Shown here in pieces: positions 10,814 through 18,888 of a stretch of 21,609 nt of DNA. Location of the stretch: contig JACPSF010000190.1 of the NCBI GenBank assembly GCA_016193385.1, positions 1-21,609 on the forward strand. The letters are read 5' to 3'. A model generated the notes under the pieces. The model did no database searches, was not told the DNA's origin, and saw only the letters and a list, made by a program, of their open reading frames with translations. The stretch's first letter is position 1, and the number at the start of each line of letters is the position of its first letter. Source of the DNA: Deltaproteobacteria bacterium (GTDB lineage Bacteria; Desulfobacterota_B; Binatia; UBA9968). A program made the position numbers and the translations under genes.

Positions 10814-10959
10814 AAAAAGTGATTCCGCTGAAAAACCCTCGTTCACCCTTCGACAAAGCTCAGGGCGAACGGGAATTAGATTGATAGCATTGACGATTTT
10901 CCGTTCATGCTGAGCCCGTCGAAGCATGGTAGAGCCGTTTTTCAGCGGAATCAAAAAGT
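10814..10959. mobile_element. MITE-like element with 16-bp terminal inverted repeats and 7-bp direct repeat
   Basis: Bases 10821-10836 (GATTCCGCTGAAAAAC) and 10937-10952 are perfect inverted repeats bounding a 132-bp non-coding element. Directly outside lie identical 7-bp copies of AAAAAGT (10814-10820 and 10953-10959), the pattern of a target-site duplication. Inside, CTTCGAC, GCTCAG and GAACGG on the left mirror CCGTTC, CTGAGC and GTCGAAG on the right, so the transcript could fold into a long hairpin. There is no transposase, so mobilisation would need an autonomous element elsewhere. The inner CTTCGACAAAGCTCAGGGCGAAC motif belongs to a kind of repeat seen in many environmental genomes. Confidence 0.7.
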
Positions 10960-11030
10960 AAAGTAAAGTATGCCCGATCCGCCTTCGCCTCTCTGCGTGG
11001 GCTTCCTAGTACGCGAGCTTGTTGGATGAG

Positions 11031-12767
11031 CTAGATAGATTGCGCTCGTCTTTGCTTGCGCAAGCTTTCGGTGGCCTCGTAGTCAACACTAAGATTCCCG
11101 GAATTAATCACGACGCCGTAGGCATCGCGCGCACCATGGAGAGTGACATAGCCATCCATGACATCGCCAAGGACAAGCTCCGGATCGCGATCCTGGGGAT
11201 CGCCGTAACCACCCCCCGCGTTCATATCTATCCGCACGACGTCGCCAGGCATAACCTGCACCTCACGGGTTCTCGCAGGGACTTCGACCCCATTGACCGA
11301 GATGCCGCCAACAGCCGCCGGTCGTCCCCCAAAAACCCCCCACGGCGGCATCTTGCTTCTCAGGTCGCCTTTACCGCGCACGGGCACCAGGGCCTGCTCC
11401 AGAACCTCATACTCCCTCGTGCAGCCAAGTCCGCCGCGAAACTTACCCGGACCGCCCGAGTCCGTGCGCACGTCGAAGCGGATAATCCGGAGAGGAAACT
11501 CGGTTTCGTGGATCTCGATTGGACCCGGGCGAAATTGCCCCACGCCGAGCGTGCCATGGATGAGGGAAACACCGTCCCGACTGGAAGTTGCGCCCAGTGC
11601 CGTGTCGAGTAGCTCCATGAGCATCCACGGCTTCCCGGATGCCGGCGCTGTCCCCAGGATACGGATGGCGCCGCCCCCTCCGGCCGAGCCTACGGCCTTT
11701 TCCGGACAAAACTCTCCCAGCGCTTTAAGGACCACGTCCGAAGTCAAATAGGCCAGTGGCACGTAGTCGGATACTGCCGCCCCGGGGCGAGGACAAACAA
11801 TGGTTCCCTCCCGGAAGCGGGTTTGCACGACGTCGACAAAGCCGTGATTGAATGGGAGATTGGCGTCGGTCATGGCCATGAGGGCGAAATAGCAACAATT
11901 CTTGATCAGCCCCGGGACCACGTTGACTCGTCCACGAGCCTGCTCGTCAGAGCCGCTAAAGTCGAAGAGGATCTCGCTCCCCTTTTTGCTGACGATGATG
12001 TGGACGCGAAGCGGCCGGTCAAAATTAATCCCGTCGTGGTCCAGCACTCCTTCGGCCTCATGCGTTCCGTCGGGTAGAGCCTTTATTACTTCGCGCAGGC
12101 GCCCGGCCACCCGGTGCATCAGCTCCTCACAGCCGCCGGTAACCGTTTCCACCCCAAAGCGGGCGCACAGATCCCGCATACGCTGCGCTCCCACCCGACA
12201 GGCCGCCACCTGCCCCCGCAGATCGCCAAGGGTCTCCACCGGGATGCGGCTGTTCGCGGCGATGAGCTGTTCGACCTCGCGGTTGACTTCCCCGCGCATG
12301 TAGTATTTGAGCGGCGGAATCACCAGCCCCTCTTCCCATAGATCGCGGGCAACCGCGAGACCGCGCGGCCCTCCCAAGTCGGGCTTATGGGCAAGAGTTG
12401 CGGTGTACGCCACCAAGGCCCCGTCCACGAAGACCGGCATAAGTATCACGGTATCCGATGGGTGCGTGACATTGCCCGCATAGGGGTGGTTGAAGAGGAG
12501 CACATCGCCCTCGCCCACCTCGTCCGGGCGGTAGTATCGCGGCAGATGCTCGGCAATGGCCGAGAAGGAGCCAAAGTGAAGCGGCAGCTTCTTGGAGACC
12601 GCCACGGTGCGCAGTCGGGAGTCCAGAAGGCCGGCGCTGCCATCCTCTGACTCGCGCAGAACCGTAGAGTATCCGCTGTGGAAGAGAACCACCCGCATCT
12701 CCTCGACGATGCTGGTGACCTTTGAGTGAATCAACTCCAGGACAATGGGGTCCAGTCCTGCTGTCAT
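11031..12767 (-). CDS. hyuB: Hydantoinase B / oxoprolinase C-terminal family protein
   Basis: A 578-residue HyuB-family subunit, full length for the family. Typical blocks are the N-terminal DPIVLELIHSKVTSIVEEM, the DVLLFNHPYAGNVTHPSD segment near residue 90-105, HKPDLGGPRG, and the C-terminal glycine-rich GGGYGDP at about 518-524. HyuB works with HyuA in ATP-dependent opening of hydantoin or 5-oxoproline-type rings; acetone carboxylase subunits are related. Substrate cannot be told from sequence. Its ATG overlaps the hyuA stop by ATGA (12764-12767), the usual sign of coupled synthesis of the two subunits. No signal peptide, so it is cytoplasmic. Confidence 0.9.
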   Translation of the reverse strand: MTAGLDPIVLELIHSKVTSIVEEMRVVLFHSGYSTVLRESEDGSAGLLDSRLRTVAVSKKLPLHFGSFSAIAEHLPRYYRPDEVGEGDVLLFNHPYAGNVTHPSDTVILMPVFVDGALVAYTATLAHKPDLGGPRGLAVARDLWEEGLVIPPLKYYMRGEVNREVEQLIAANSRIPVETLGDLRGQVAACRVGAQRMRDLCARFGVETVTGGCEELMHRVAGRLREVIKALPDGTHEAEGVLDHDGINFDRPLRVHIIVSKKGSEILFDFSGSDEQARGRVNVVPGLIKNCCYFALMAMTDANLPFNHGFVDVVQTRFREGTIVCPRPGAAVSDYVPLAYLTSDVVLKALGEFCPEKAVGSAGGGGAIRILGTAPASGKPWMLMELLDTALGATSSRDGVSLIHGTLGVGQFRPGPIEIHETEFPLRIIRFDVRTDSGGPGKFRGGLGCTREYEVLEQALVPVRGKGDLRSKMPPWGVFGGRPAAVGGISVNGVEVPARTREVQVMPGDVVRIDMNAGGGYGDPQDRDPELVLGDVMDGYVTLHGARDAYGVVINSGNLSVDYEATESLRKQRRAQSI

Positions 12768-14839
12768 ATCCTCTCCGTGGTCAATTCGATGATCACGTTT
12801 CCAAACCGATCCACGAGGGCCTCGCGCTCCGGTTGGACCACAATGGTTGAATCCATCTGCTCAATGATGGCGGGTCCGTGAAGACGGTTACCACAGAGAA
12901 GCCGCTCCCGAGCATAAATGGGGCAATCAAGCCACCCGTCGAAATAGGCCCGGCGGCGGCCCTTCAGCGCGACATGCGGGTTCTCCCCGTCAAGAGATAA
13001 CTCCCGCACTACAGGTTTAGGGAGAGCCACCCTGGCAGTCAGGCGGTAGTTCACGATCTCCACCCGCTGGTCAGTCGCCCTGGAGCCGTAGTGCTTCTCG
13101 TGAAGCTCATCGAACAACCGACGCCATGCGAGCCTATCGGCCTCCTTTAAACCATTCCCCGCTACGGGTACAGGGAGCTCATATTTCTGGATGCTGTAGC
13201 GGAGGTCCAGGGCTCGTTCGTGCCGGATGCGGTCGGGGGATATACCTTGCGCCTCGAACTCCTCTCGAGCGGCAGCCTCCATAGCCTCAAAACGCTCTTG
13301 GACTTCGCTTGCCGTCACGGCCTCCAGGTCGGCGAAACGAGTCTGAACGTAGTCCCTCTTGAGATCCGACACGAGAAGTCCCATAGCAGAGGCCAGCCCA
13401 GGGAAAGGGGGAACTAAGACCCGGGGAATCTTCAGCTCCTCGGCCAACTGGGCAGCGTGCACCGGACCAGCCCCCCCAAAAGCGACCAATACGTACTGGC
13501 GCGGATCCTCGCCCCTGGAGACGGTGACCAGGCGCAGGGCCTCCACCATTTGGGAATTTACGATCTTGACTATGCCGTTGGCCGCTGCGATCAAGTCGAG
13601 GCCTAATGGCTCGGCTACTTTCTGAGCGATGGCGCGGGCTGCCGCCGACGGGTCCAGGCGAACCTTTCCACCTAGAAAATAGTCCGGATTGAGCCAGCCA
13701 AGCGTCAGGTCCGCGTCGGTAACCGTAGGAGACTGCCCACCCCCAGGGTAGCATGCCGGGCCGGGTTCGGCGCCGGCGCTCTGCGGACCCACCTTGAGCA
13801 TTCCGCTTTGGTCGATCCAGGCGATGCTCCCGCCGCCCGATCCGATCTCCACCAAGTCCAGGGATGGAGCCGTGACCAGCCACTCCCCGGCCTGGAAACG
13901 AGGGACGACTCTAGGCTCGCCCCCCTCGATGATTCCGGCTTTGGCCGTTGTGCCTCCCATGTCAAAAGAGATTACTTTTAGGTGGCCGGTCATTCGGCCG
14001 ATATGAGCTGCGGCCAAAGCGCCAGCAGTAGGCCCGGATTCAATCATCTGCACTGGGATCTTCTGCAGTGCTCCACTGGTCAGGCTCCCCCCGTTCGATT
14101 GCATGATGTAAAGCGGCCGGCTGATACCGCGCGAGGCTAAGGCCTGCCCAAGACTGTGAATGTACCGGATGACAACGGGGGCGATGTATGCGTTAACTAC
14201 CGTCGTAGCCAGCCGCGGGTATTCACGGATCTGAGGGAGGGTCTCGGAAGAAAGGTAAACGTGAGCTTCGGGGGCGACCTCTTTTATCATCTCGCGCAGG
14301 CGCTGCTCATGGGAGGGGTTCATGAAGGAGAAGAGCAGACACACCGCCACCGACTCGGCCCCTGCGTCCCGCAGGCGAGCCAAGCGCCGCCGCGTCTCGT
14401 TTTCGTCAAGCGGACGCAGCACGTTGCCGCGGAAATCCACCCGTTCCGGGATCTGAATGGTTTGCCGTTGGGGAACAAGCATGCGCGGCTTGGGGAAAGA
14501 GAGGTAATCGTAGGATCCTATCCGGATCTCGCCAAGCTCGGGCGTCTCATACACGCCCGTATAGCTCTCTGTGATGAGGAGCCACGTGTTGGCTCCCTTC
14601 TGCTCCAGCAAGGCATTGGTGGCCACAGTGGTGGCATGAAAAAGGAAGGTCACATCATCGGCAGAATGGCTGCCCCGGAAGAAGGCATCCAAGGCCCCCA
14701 TCACACCCTCGGTTAGATCCCCGGGGGTCGTGGGCACCTTCAGGTTAAAAACCTCACCCCCATTTTCGTCGAGAACGCAGAGATCAGTGAACGTGCCACC
14801 GATATCGATCCCGATTCTCAAGCGTGGCAAGAGAATCAT
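12764..14839 (-). CDS. hyuA: Hydantoinase A / oxoprolinase N-terminal family ATPase subunit
   Basis: A 691-residue HyuA-family protein with the actin/ASKHA-type phosphate-binding motifs IDIGGTFTD (11-19) and SFDMGGTTAK (291-300), plus the family block HATTVATNALLEQKG near 68-82. The protein supplies the ATP-using half of hydantoinase/oxoprolinase enzymes and pairs with the HyuB product encoded directly downstream. The start overlaps the upstream methyltransferase stop by ATGA (14836-14839). The narrower function (N-methylhydantoinase, 5-oxoprolinase or carboxylase) is not determinable here. Confidence 0.92.
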   Translation of the reverse strand: MILLPRLRIGIDIGGTFTDLCVLDENGGEVFNLKVPTTPGDLTEGVMGALDAFFRGSHSADDVTFLFHATTVATNALLEQKGANTWLLITESYTGVYETPELGEIRIGSYDYLSFPKPRMLVPQRQTIQIPERVDFRGNVLRPLDENETRRRLARLRDAGAESVAVCLLFSFMNPSHEQRLREMIKEVAPEAHVYLSSETLPQIREYPRLATTVVNAYIAPVVIRYIHSLGQALASRGISRPLYIMQSNGGSLTSGALQKIPVQMIESGPTAGALAAAHIGRMTGHLKVISFDMGGTTAKAGIIEGGEPRVVPRFQAGEWLVTAPSLDLVEIGSGGGSIAWIDQSGMLKVGPQSAGAEPGPACYPGGGQSPTVTDADLTLGWLNPDYFLGGKVRLDPSAAARAIAQKVAEPLGLDLIAAANGIVKIVNSQMVEALRLVTVSRGEDPRQYVLVAFGGAGPVHAAQLAEELKIPRVLVPPFPGLASAMGLLVSDLKRDYVQTRFADLEAVTASEVQERFEAMEAAAREEFEAQGISPDRIRHERALDLRYSIQKYELPVPVAGNGLKEADRLAWRRLFDELHEKHYGSRATDQRVEIVNYRLTARVALPKPVVRELSLDGENPHVALKGRRRAYFDGWLDCPIYARERLLCGNRLHGPAIIEQMDSTIVVQPEREALVDRFGNVIIELTTERI

Positions 14840-15561
14840 TTTGGCTTTTCAAACCGCAGCACGAAGCGATCGCTGTTGCCGCGATCTTTGAATACGCTCT
14901 CCGTGCGCGGGTCCTCAGGATGCTTGAGCATGTCTCCCTCTTTTGCAAGATTAAAACCAGCGGCGGTCACCTCCTTAACCACCAAGGCTTTATCAATACG
15001 GTGCAGGCTGAGAGTATGTTCATTACCACTTTTATCCTTAGCGGAATGGTCGACGACGCCGTATGCCCCACCAGGTTTGAGGGCGGCAAAAATCCTTCGG
15101 TTCATTGCCGTTCGCGTCTGCGGCGCCAGATCGTGATAGTTCAGGTGGATCAGCACAAAGTCGAGCGAACCGTCAGAAGGCAGAGCGAGCATGTCCATTC
15201 TGCCTTCGACGGGCCTTACGTTCGCATAGAGAGGATTCTGAAAACGCGCGGCGAATTCTTTTCTCACGGTCTCGTTTGCGGAGTAGACCCCACCTTTATC
15301 GCCGACGACCTGGGATAGGATCGCAGTGTAATAGCCCCTTCCGGCCATAATATCGGCCACCCTGTCTCCAGGCTTGACGCCGTAGAATTTAAGCACCTCT
15401 TCCGGCTTGCGGGAAGAATCAAGGGCGCGCTCGTTTTGAGGGCGCTCCGGGTTAGCGAGGATCGCCTTGAAGTCCTGTGCCTGCACAGGGACTGCTACAA
15501 CGGGTGTCAGCATCAAAACTATCAACTTCAAGCCTTCAGCCAAAAAAGCAAACCGTTTCAT
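14836..15561 (-). CDS. Exported SAM-dependent methyltransferase-like protein
   Basis: A 241-residue class I methyltransferase fold protein with an N-terminal Sec signal peptide (basic MKRF, hydrophobic LKLIVLMLTPVVAV, cleavage likely after VQA at residue 28). The start at 15561 follows GGGGAGGT by a few bases; a longer frame to 15585 has no such site. The SAM-binding motif I is VADIMAGRGYYTAIL near 68-82. It resembles the predicted periplasmic methyltransferase group (COG4798 type). An exported methyltransferase is puzzling, since SAM is not expected in the periplasm, so the domain may have lost or changed its reaction. The ATGA overlap with hyuA places it first in the hydantoinase operon; the functional link is unknown. 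Confidence 0.82.
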   Translation of the reverse strand: MKRFAFLAEGLKLIVLMLTPVVAVPVQAQDFKAILANPERPQNERALDSSRKPEEVLKFYGVKPGDRVADIMAGRGYYTAILSQVVGDKGGVYSANETVRKEFAARFQNPLYANVRPVEGRMDMLALPSDGSLDFVLIHLNYHDLAPQTRTAMNRRIFAALKPGGAYGVVDHSAKDKSGNEHTLSLHRIDKALVVKEVTAAGFNLAKEGDMLKHPEDPRTESVFKDRGNSDRFVLRFEKPK

Positions 15562-15665
15562 TAGCACCTCCCCTTTACGGCGCACAATATCACACTCTCA
15601 CGTGCTTGCCCAAATGGCTTCGGTAACGAGCTTAATGCGACTTTTCATGGATTAGCCTGGTTACC

Positions 15666-15695
15666 TTGACAGTTTTATGGCGGGAGGTCTAGATT
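15666..15695 (+). promoter_or_regulatory. Sigma70-type promoter for the PEBP-family gene
   Basis: A consensus -35 TTGACA (15666-15671) and a -10 TAGATT (15690-15695, 4 of 6 consensus) are separated by 18 bases. Transcription would start near 15702, giving a leader of about 23 bases to the TTG start at 15725. It is the clearest promoter in the window. Confidence 0.6.
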
Positions 15696-15724
15696 GAATC
15701 CGGGGGAAAAATAGCAGGTTTCTT

Positions 15725-16279
15725 TTGGCAAACGACCGGGACACGGAAATTAAAGAGCATCGATGGATTCTCATTACAGCCCTTTGGATACTTTCCTCGG
15801 CGATCGGAGGATCTGCCATGGCTATGGAGATTAAGAGTTCAGCCTTTCAAAACGGCGCGGATATCCCGCGCAAATATACCTGCGACGGGCCGGACGTTTC
15901 CCCTCCGCTGCGGTGGGAAAATCCCCCATCAGGAACCAAGGGCTTCGCCATGATCGCCGATGATCCGGACGCCCCCGGGGGAACATGGGTCCACTGGGTC
16001 ATCTATGATCTACCCGCGAACACAAAGGAGCTGGCGGAAGGGTTGAAGCCCAATGAGACTCTGGTCAACGGCGCCAAGCAGGGGATCAACGATTTCAGAA
16101 AGATTGGTTACGGCGGCCCCTGTCCGCCCCGTGGACCCGCGCACCGTTACTTTTTCAAGCTCTACGCGGTGGATGCGCAGACAGACTTGAGACCGCGGGC
16201 AACCAAGCAGCAACTTCTCGACGCAATGAAAGGCCACATCTTGGCTGAGGCCCAACTGATGGGGCGTTACAAACGATAA
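15725..16279 (+). CDS. YbhB/YbcL-type PEBP (Raf kinase inhibitor-like) protein, probably exported
   Basis: A phosphatidylethanolamine-binding-protein family member with the signature blocks DPDAPGGTWVHWVIYD (80-95) and GPCPPRGPAHRYFFKLYA (131-148). Bacterial members are small ligand-binding proteins of unclear function. Two starts are possible. TTG at 15725 gives 184 residues with a hydrophobic leader (WILITALWILSSAIGG) ending in the signal-peptidase-like SAMA, as in many exported homologues. ATG at 15818 has an ideal GGAGG site (15806-15810) and would give a cytoplasmic 153-residue form. The TTG start is preferred because of the leader, but both forms could be made. It stands alone on the plus strand and converges with the SH3-like gene. 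Confidence 0.85.
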   Translation: MANDRDTEIKEHRWILITALWILSSAIGGSAMAMEIKSSAFQNGADIPRKYTCDGPDVSPPLRWENPPSGTKGFAMIADDPDAPGGTWVHWVIYDLPANTKELAEGLKPNETLVNGAKQGINDFRKIGYGGPCPPRGPAHRYFFKLYAVDAQTDLRPRATKQQLLDAMKGHILAEAQLMGRYKR

Positions 16280-16315
16280 ACCCCCAACCTACCTGGACTT
16301 AGGCCGAGGCGGCGA

Positions 16316-16981
16316 TCAATCCTTTCCTTTCACGAACATGGCGTCCTCCCGGCGCACGAAACCCGGAGGGTTGCCATACTTGGATCGGACCTCGAGCCAT
16401 TCTCCCCGAGAGCCGACCACCGTGACCTCTGTCCTCTCCTTGATCGTGGCCACCTTACGCGAAGACCCCGAGGGCTCTTCAAACACGGATGTGACCCGAA
16501 TGGTTTCGTAGGTCCCGGGCTCGGCCGGCCGCTCCCAGATCCCAGCCGGTTCCGGCTCCTTGGGCGGGAAGTTTTCCTTGGCCACGGGGACTTCCCCGGA
16601 CCCAGCTCTTTCCCTAGGCCCGGAGACCCCTGCGCTCGGCTGGGGCGGCGACACTGCCGCAGGTCCCCTTTCGCGTCTCGCCTGTTCGAGCTTCGGCTGC
16701 GTAGAGGTAAGCGCCCTGGACATCTCCTCAAGCTGAGACTTCAAATCCCCGACCTGCGCGGAGCGCTCCTCGATCTCTTTACGAAGTTCAGTGATCTGAC
16801 GCTCCATCTGCTGGATCTGTCTGTCACTTTGTCCGTACTCGCCGGCCCGCTCCCCCGGCGGCGCGGGAACACTCGGGACGGTTCCGGACTCTCTCATGCT
16901 CCTCCAGACAAGAATCGCCCCCGCCAGGAGCAGCAATAAAACTAAAAGATAGCTCCACTTTCTGGGAATCTTCTCTTCCAT
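16316..16981 (-). CDS. Membrane-anchored coiled-coil protein with C-terminal SH3-like domain
   Basis: A 221-residue protein with one N-terminal membrane helix (residues 11-26), a likely coiled coil from about 50 to 105 (QQMERQITELRKEIEERS and following), a Pro/Gly/Glu-rich linker to about 155, and a C-terminal bacterial SH3-like domain at about 157-216 (IRVTSVFEEPSG, ERTEVTVVG, GEWLEVRS, PPGFVRR). Such proteins often act at the cell envelope, with the SH3 domain binding peptidoglycan or protein partners; that role is inference. The start has AGGAG seven bases upstream. It is divergent from the histidine kinase gene (121 bases apart). No named family was recognised for the whole protein. Confidence 0.78.
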   Translation of the reverse strand: MEEKIPRKWSYLLVLLLLLAGAILVWRSMRESGTVPSVPAPPGERAGEYGQSDRQIQQMERQITELRKEIEERSAQVGDLKSQLEEMSRALTSTQPKLEQARRERGPAAVSPPQPSAGVSGPRERAGSGEVPVAKENFPPKEPEPAGIWERPAEPGTYETIRVTSVFEEPSGSSRKVATIKERTEVTVVGSRGEWLEVRSKYGNPPGFVRREDAMFVKGKD

Positions 16982-17102
16982 AATGAGCTCCTAGCACCTA
17001 TCTTGGGACGGCCCGGCCTCGCCGTCAAGGCCGTGGCGTAGGCCAGGGAGATCAGCCTCCGAGGTTCCCAAAGTTGCGCAGGGTGTGGTAAATTAAGGTC
17101 TC

Positions 17103-18881
17103 ATGGCCCGGGCTTCCATAACCAAGGCCGCTCAGCGCAAGCGAACTGCCGACTCCGACCTCCAATGGCAGAAGGCCATCTCCCATCTGGGCCGGGCTAT
17201 GGTTTCCAAGCTCAGTCTGGATGCGGTCTTTCGCGAGCTTGCGGTGGGGATCAAGGGGTACGTCCCTGACGACCGGATCGCGATCGGCCGCGTAGACCCC
17301 CAAGACAAGCTCACCGGTCTCTTCCTGATCTCTCCCTTCCCCCAGGACTCCCTTAACGACGACCCAGAATTTTCCCCGCGGGAAGACAACGTCACCCAGC
17401 GGGTCGTGCGGGAGCGCAAGCCCTTCATCCGCGAAGATACCTCGACGGCGCGAGAGTTCGAGACGGATGAACACCTCAAGCACATGGGCTTTCGCTCCTA
17501 CATCAGCTTGCCGATCGCTCTTTGGGACCGCGTGGTCGGAAGCCTGCACGTCGCATCCAACAAAACCAAAGCTTACAGCAAGCGCGAGGCGGCCTTTCTC
17601 GAGTCCGTGGCCGAGTGGCTTGCCATCGCTATGGAGAACGCGCGCTTTTTCCAGCAAACCCACCGCCTGTTAGAGGAACAGGGGGTACTGCATCAACTCA
17701 CCTCCGAGATCAACGTGCTCGATCTCGACGCCCTCCTCCAACGCCTAACCAAAGAGGTCCTGAACATTTTCAAAGCCGATTGCGCTCTTGTATGGCTGCG
17801 CGAAGCTAACGGCTCTTTCCGTATTCGCGCGATTTCGGGGATGGAGCTTCCCCCCTACCACGAGGCCAGCCTGGAGAGCCAGGTACAATCGTCTTCTCTC
17901 ATCAAGGATTGTCGTCCCCTACTCATCCGGGACCTGAAACAGCACAACTCCTCGGGTCCCAAGGGGGGCGTAGTGGAGACCCTCGGGTTTAGGAGCTACC
18001 TCGGGGTTCCCATTGTCCTGAAAGGCGAAGGGATCGGCGCTTTGGTCGTATTAAGCCGCACTGTAAAAGATTTCACTGAAAGGGACGTCTTCTTTCTCCA
18101 ACAGCTGGCTGCGGAAGCCGCAGTGGCCATACACCACGCGCTTCTCTTCGAGGAGCTTAAGCGGCTTAATGGTGATCTCGAACGGGCAAACCAAGAGAGT
18201 TCTCAATTTCTTGGCCGCCTCGCGCATGAGCTTAAGACCCCGCTCACCGTCATCGCCGGGCTCCTGGAGATCATCAACATGGGGGCCACCGGAATATTGA
18301 CCGACGAGCAAAAAGGGTCCCTGAGCAAGATTCAAGACCAGTGCCAAACACTTCTCCGAATGCTCGACGATCTGTTGAACCTCTCGCGGATCAAGGCGGG
18401 GGCCGTCCCGCTGGATATCTCCCCCGTGATCATCGACGAGATCCTCAAATCGCTCGAACCTCTGGTCGCCGAGCTGCAAAGGAAAAACGGGCTCAAGGTC
18501 GTCTGGGACATAGAGCCCAATCTCCCGATCCTTACGACCGACGGCGCTAAAGTCGGAGCGATCCTGTGCAACCTGATCGTGAACGCCTTCAAGTACACCG
18601 CTAAAGGAGAAGTGCGCATCCGGATCGAGAACCGGCCGGCCTCCGGATCCGTCGCACTGGTAGTGGAAGACACCGGCCGAGGCATCGCGCCCGAAGAGCT
18701 GCCGAAGATTTTCGAAGGATACCATCAGGTCCGCTCCACCGACACGGCCCAGGGAGTCGGCCTGGGGCTTACGATCGTCAAGAAATACCTTGAGCTGATC
18801 AAGGGAGAGATCCAAGTCCGCAGCCAACTGGGCAAGGGCTCCTCTTTTCAGGTGATCCTTCCCTATACCGTCCAGGCGTAG
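17103..18881 (+). CDS. Soluble two-GAF sensor histidine kinase
   Basis: A 592-residue kinase without membrane segments. Two GAF-type sensory domains cover about 35-185 and 205-350. A HisKA dimerisation domain with the phosphorylated His375 (LAHELKTPL) follows, then a HATPase_c domain with the N box Asn490/Asn494 (CNLIVNAFKYT), G1 box DTGRGI (523-528) and G2 box GVGLGLTI (551-558). All kinase motifs are intact. GAF domains bind small ligands or heme/Fe-S cofactors; no obvious cofactor cysteines are clustered here, so the signal is unknown. No response regulator lies nearby, making it an orphan in this window. The ornithine cyclodeaminase-family gene starts 7 bases after its stop, so the two are probably co-transcribed. 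Confidence 0.92.
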   Translation: MARASITKAAQRKRTADSDLQWQKAISHLGRAMVSKLSLDAVFRELAVGIKGYVPDDRIAIGRVDPQDKLTGLFLISPFPQDSLNDDPEFSPREDNVTQRVVRERKPFIREDTSTAREFETDEHLKHMGFRSYISLPIALWDRVVGSLHVASNKTKAYSKREAAFLESVAEWLAIAMENARFFQQTHRLLEEQGVLHQLTSEINVLDLDALLQRLTKEVLNIFKADCALVWLREANGSFRIRAISGMELPPYHEASLESQVQSSSLIKDCRPLLIRDLKQHNSSGPKGGVVETLGFRSYLGVPIVLKGEGIGALVVLSRTVKDFTERDVFFLQQLAAEAAVAIHHALLFEELKRLNGDLERANQESSQFLGRLAHELKTPLTVIAGLLEIINMGATGILTDEQKGSLSKIQDQCQTLLRMLDDLLNLSRIKAGAVPLDISPVIIDEILKSLEPLVAELQRKNGLKVVWDIEPNLPILTTDGAKVGAILCNLIVNAFKYTAKGEVRIRIENRPASGSVALVVEDTGRGIAPEELPKIFEGYHQVRSTDTAQGVGLGLTIVKKYLELIKGEIQVRSQLGKGSSFQVILPYTVQA

Positions 18882-18888
18882 GGACCTC

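Larger units (their letters stand above)
10645..11030. other. 386-base gap upstream of the OsmC-family gene
   Basis: This is the longest gene-free stretch. It holds the palindrome-rich promoter (10670-10738), the MITE-like element (10814-10959), and a short tandem run of AAAGT at 10955-10969 beside the right copy of the direct repeat. No convincing ORF was found in it. Any terminator for the hydantoinase operon that ends at 11031 would also have to lie here; the MITE hairpin could serve that role. Confidence 0.6.
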
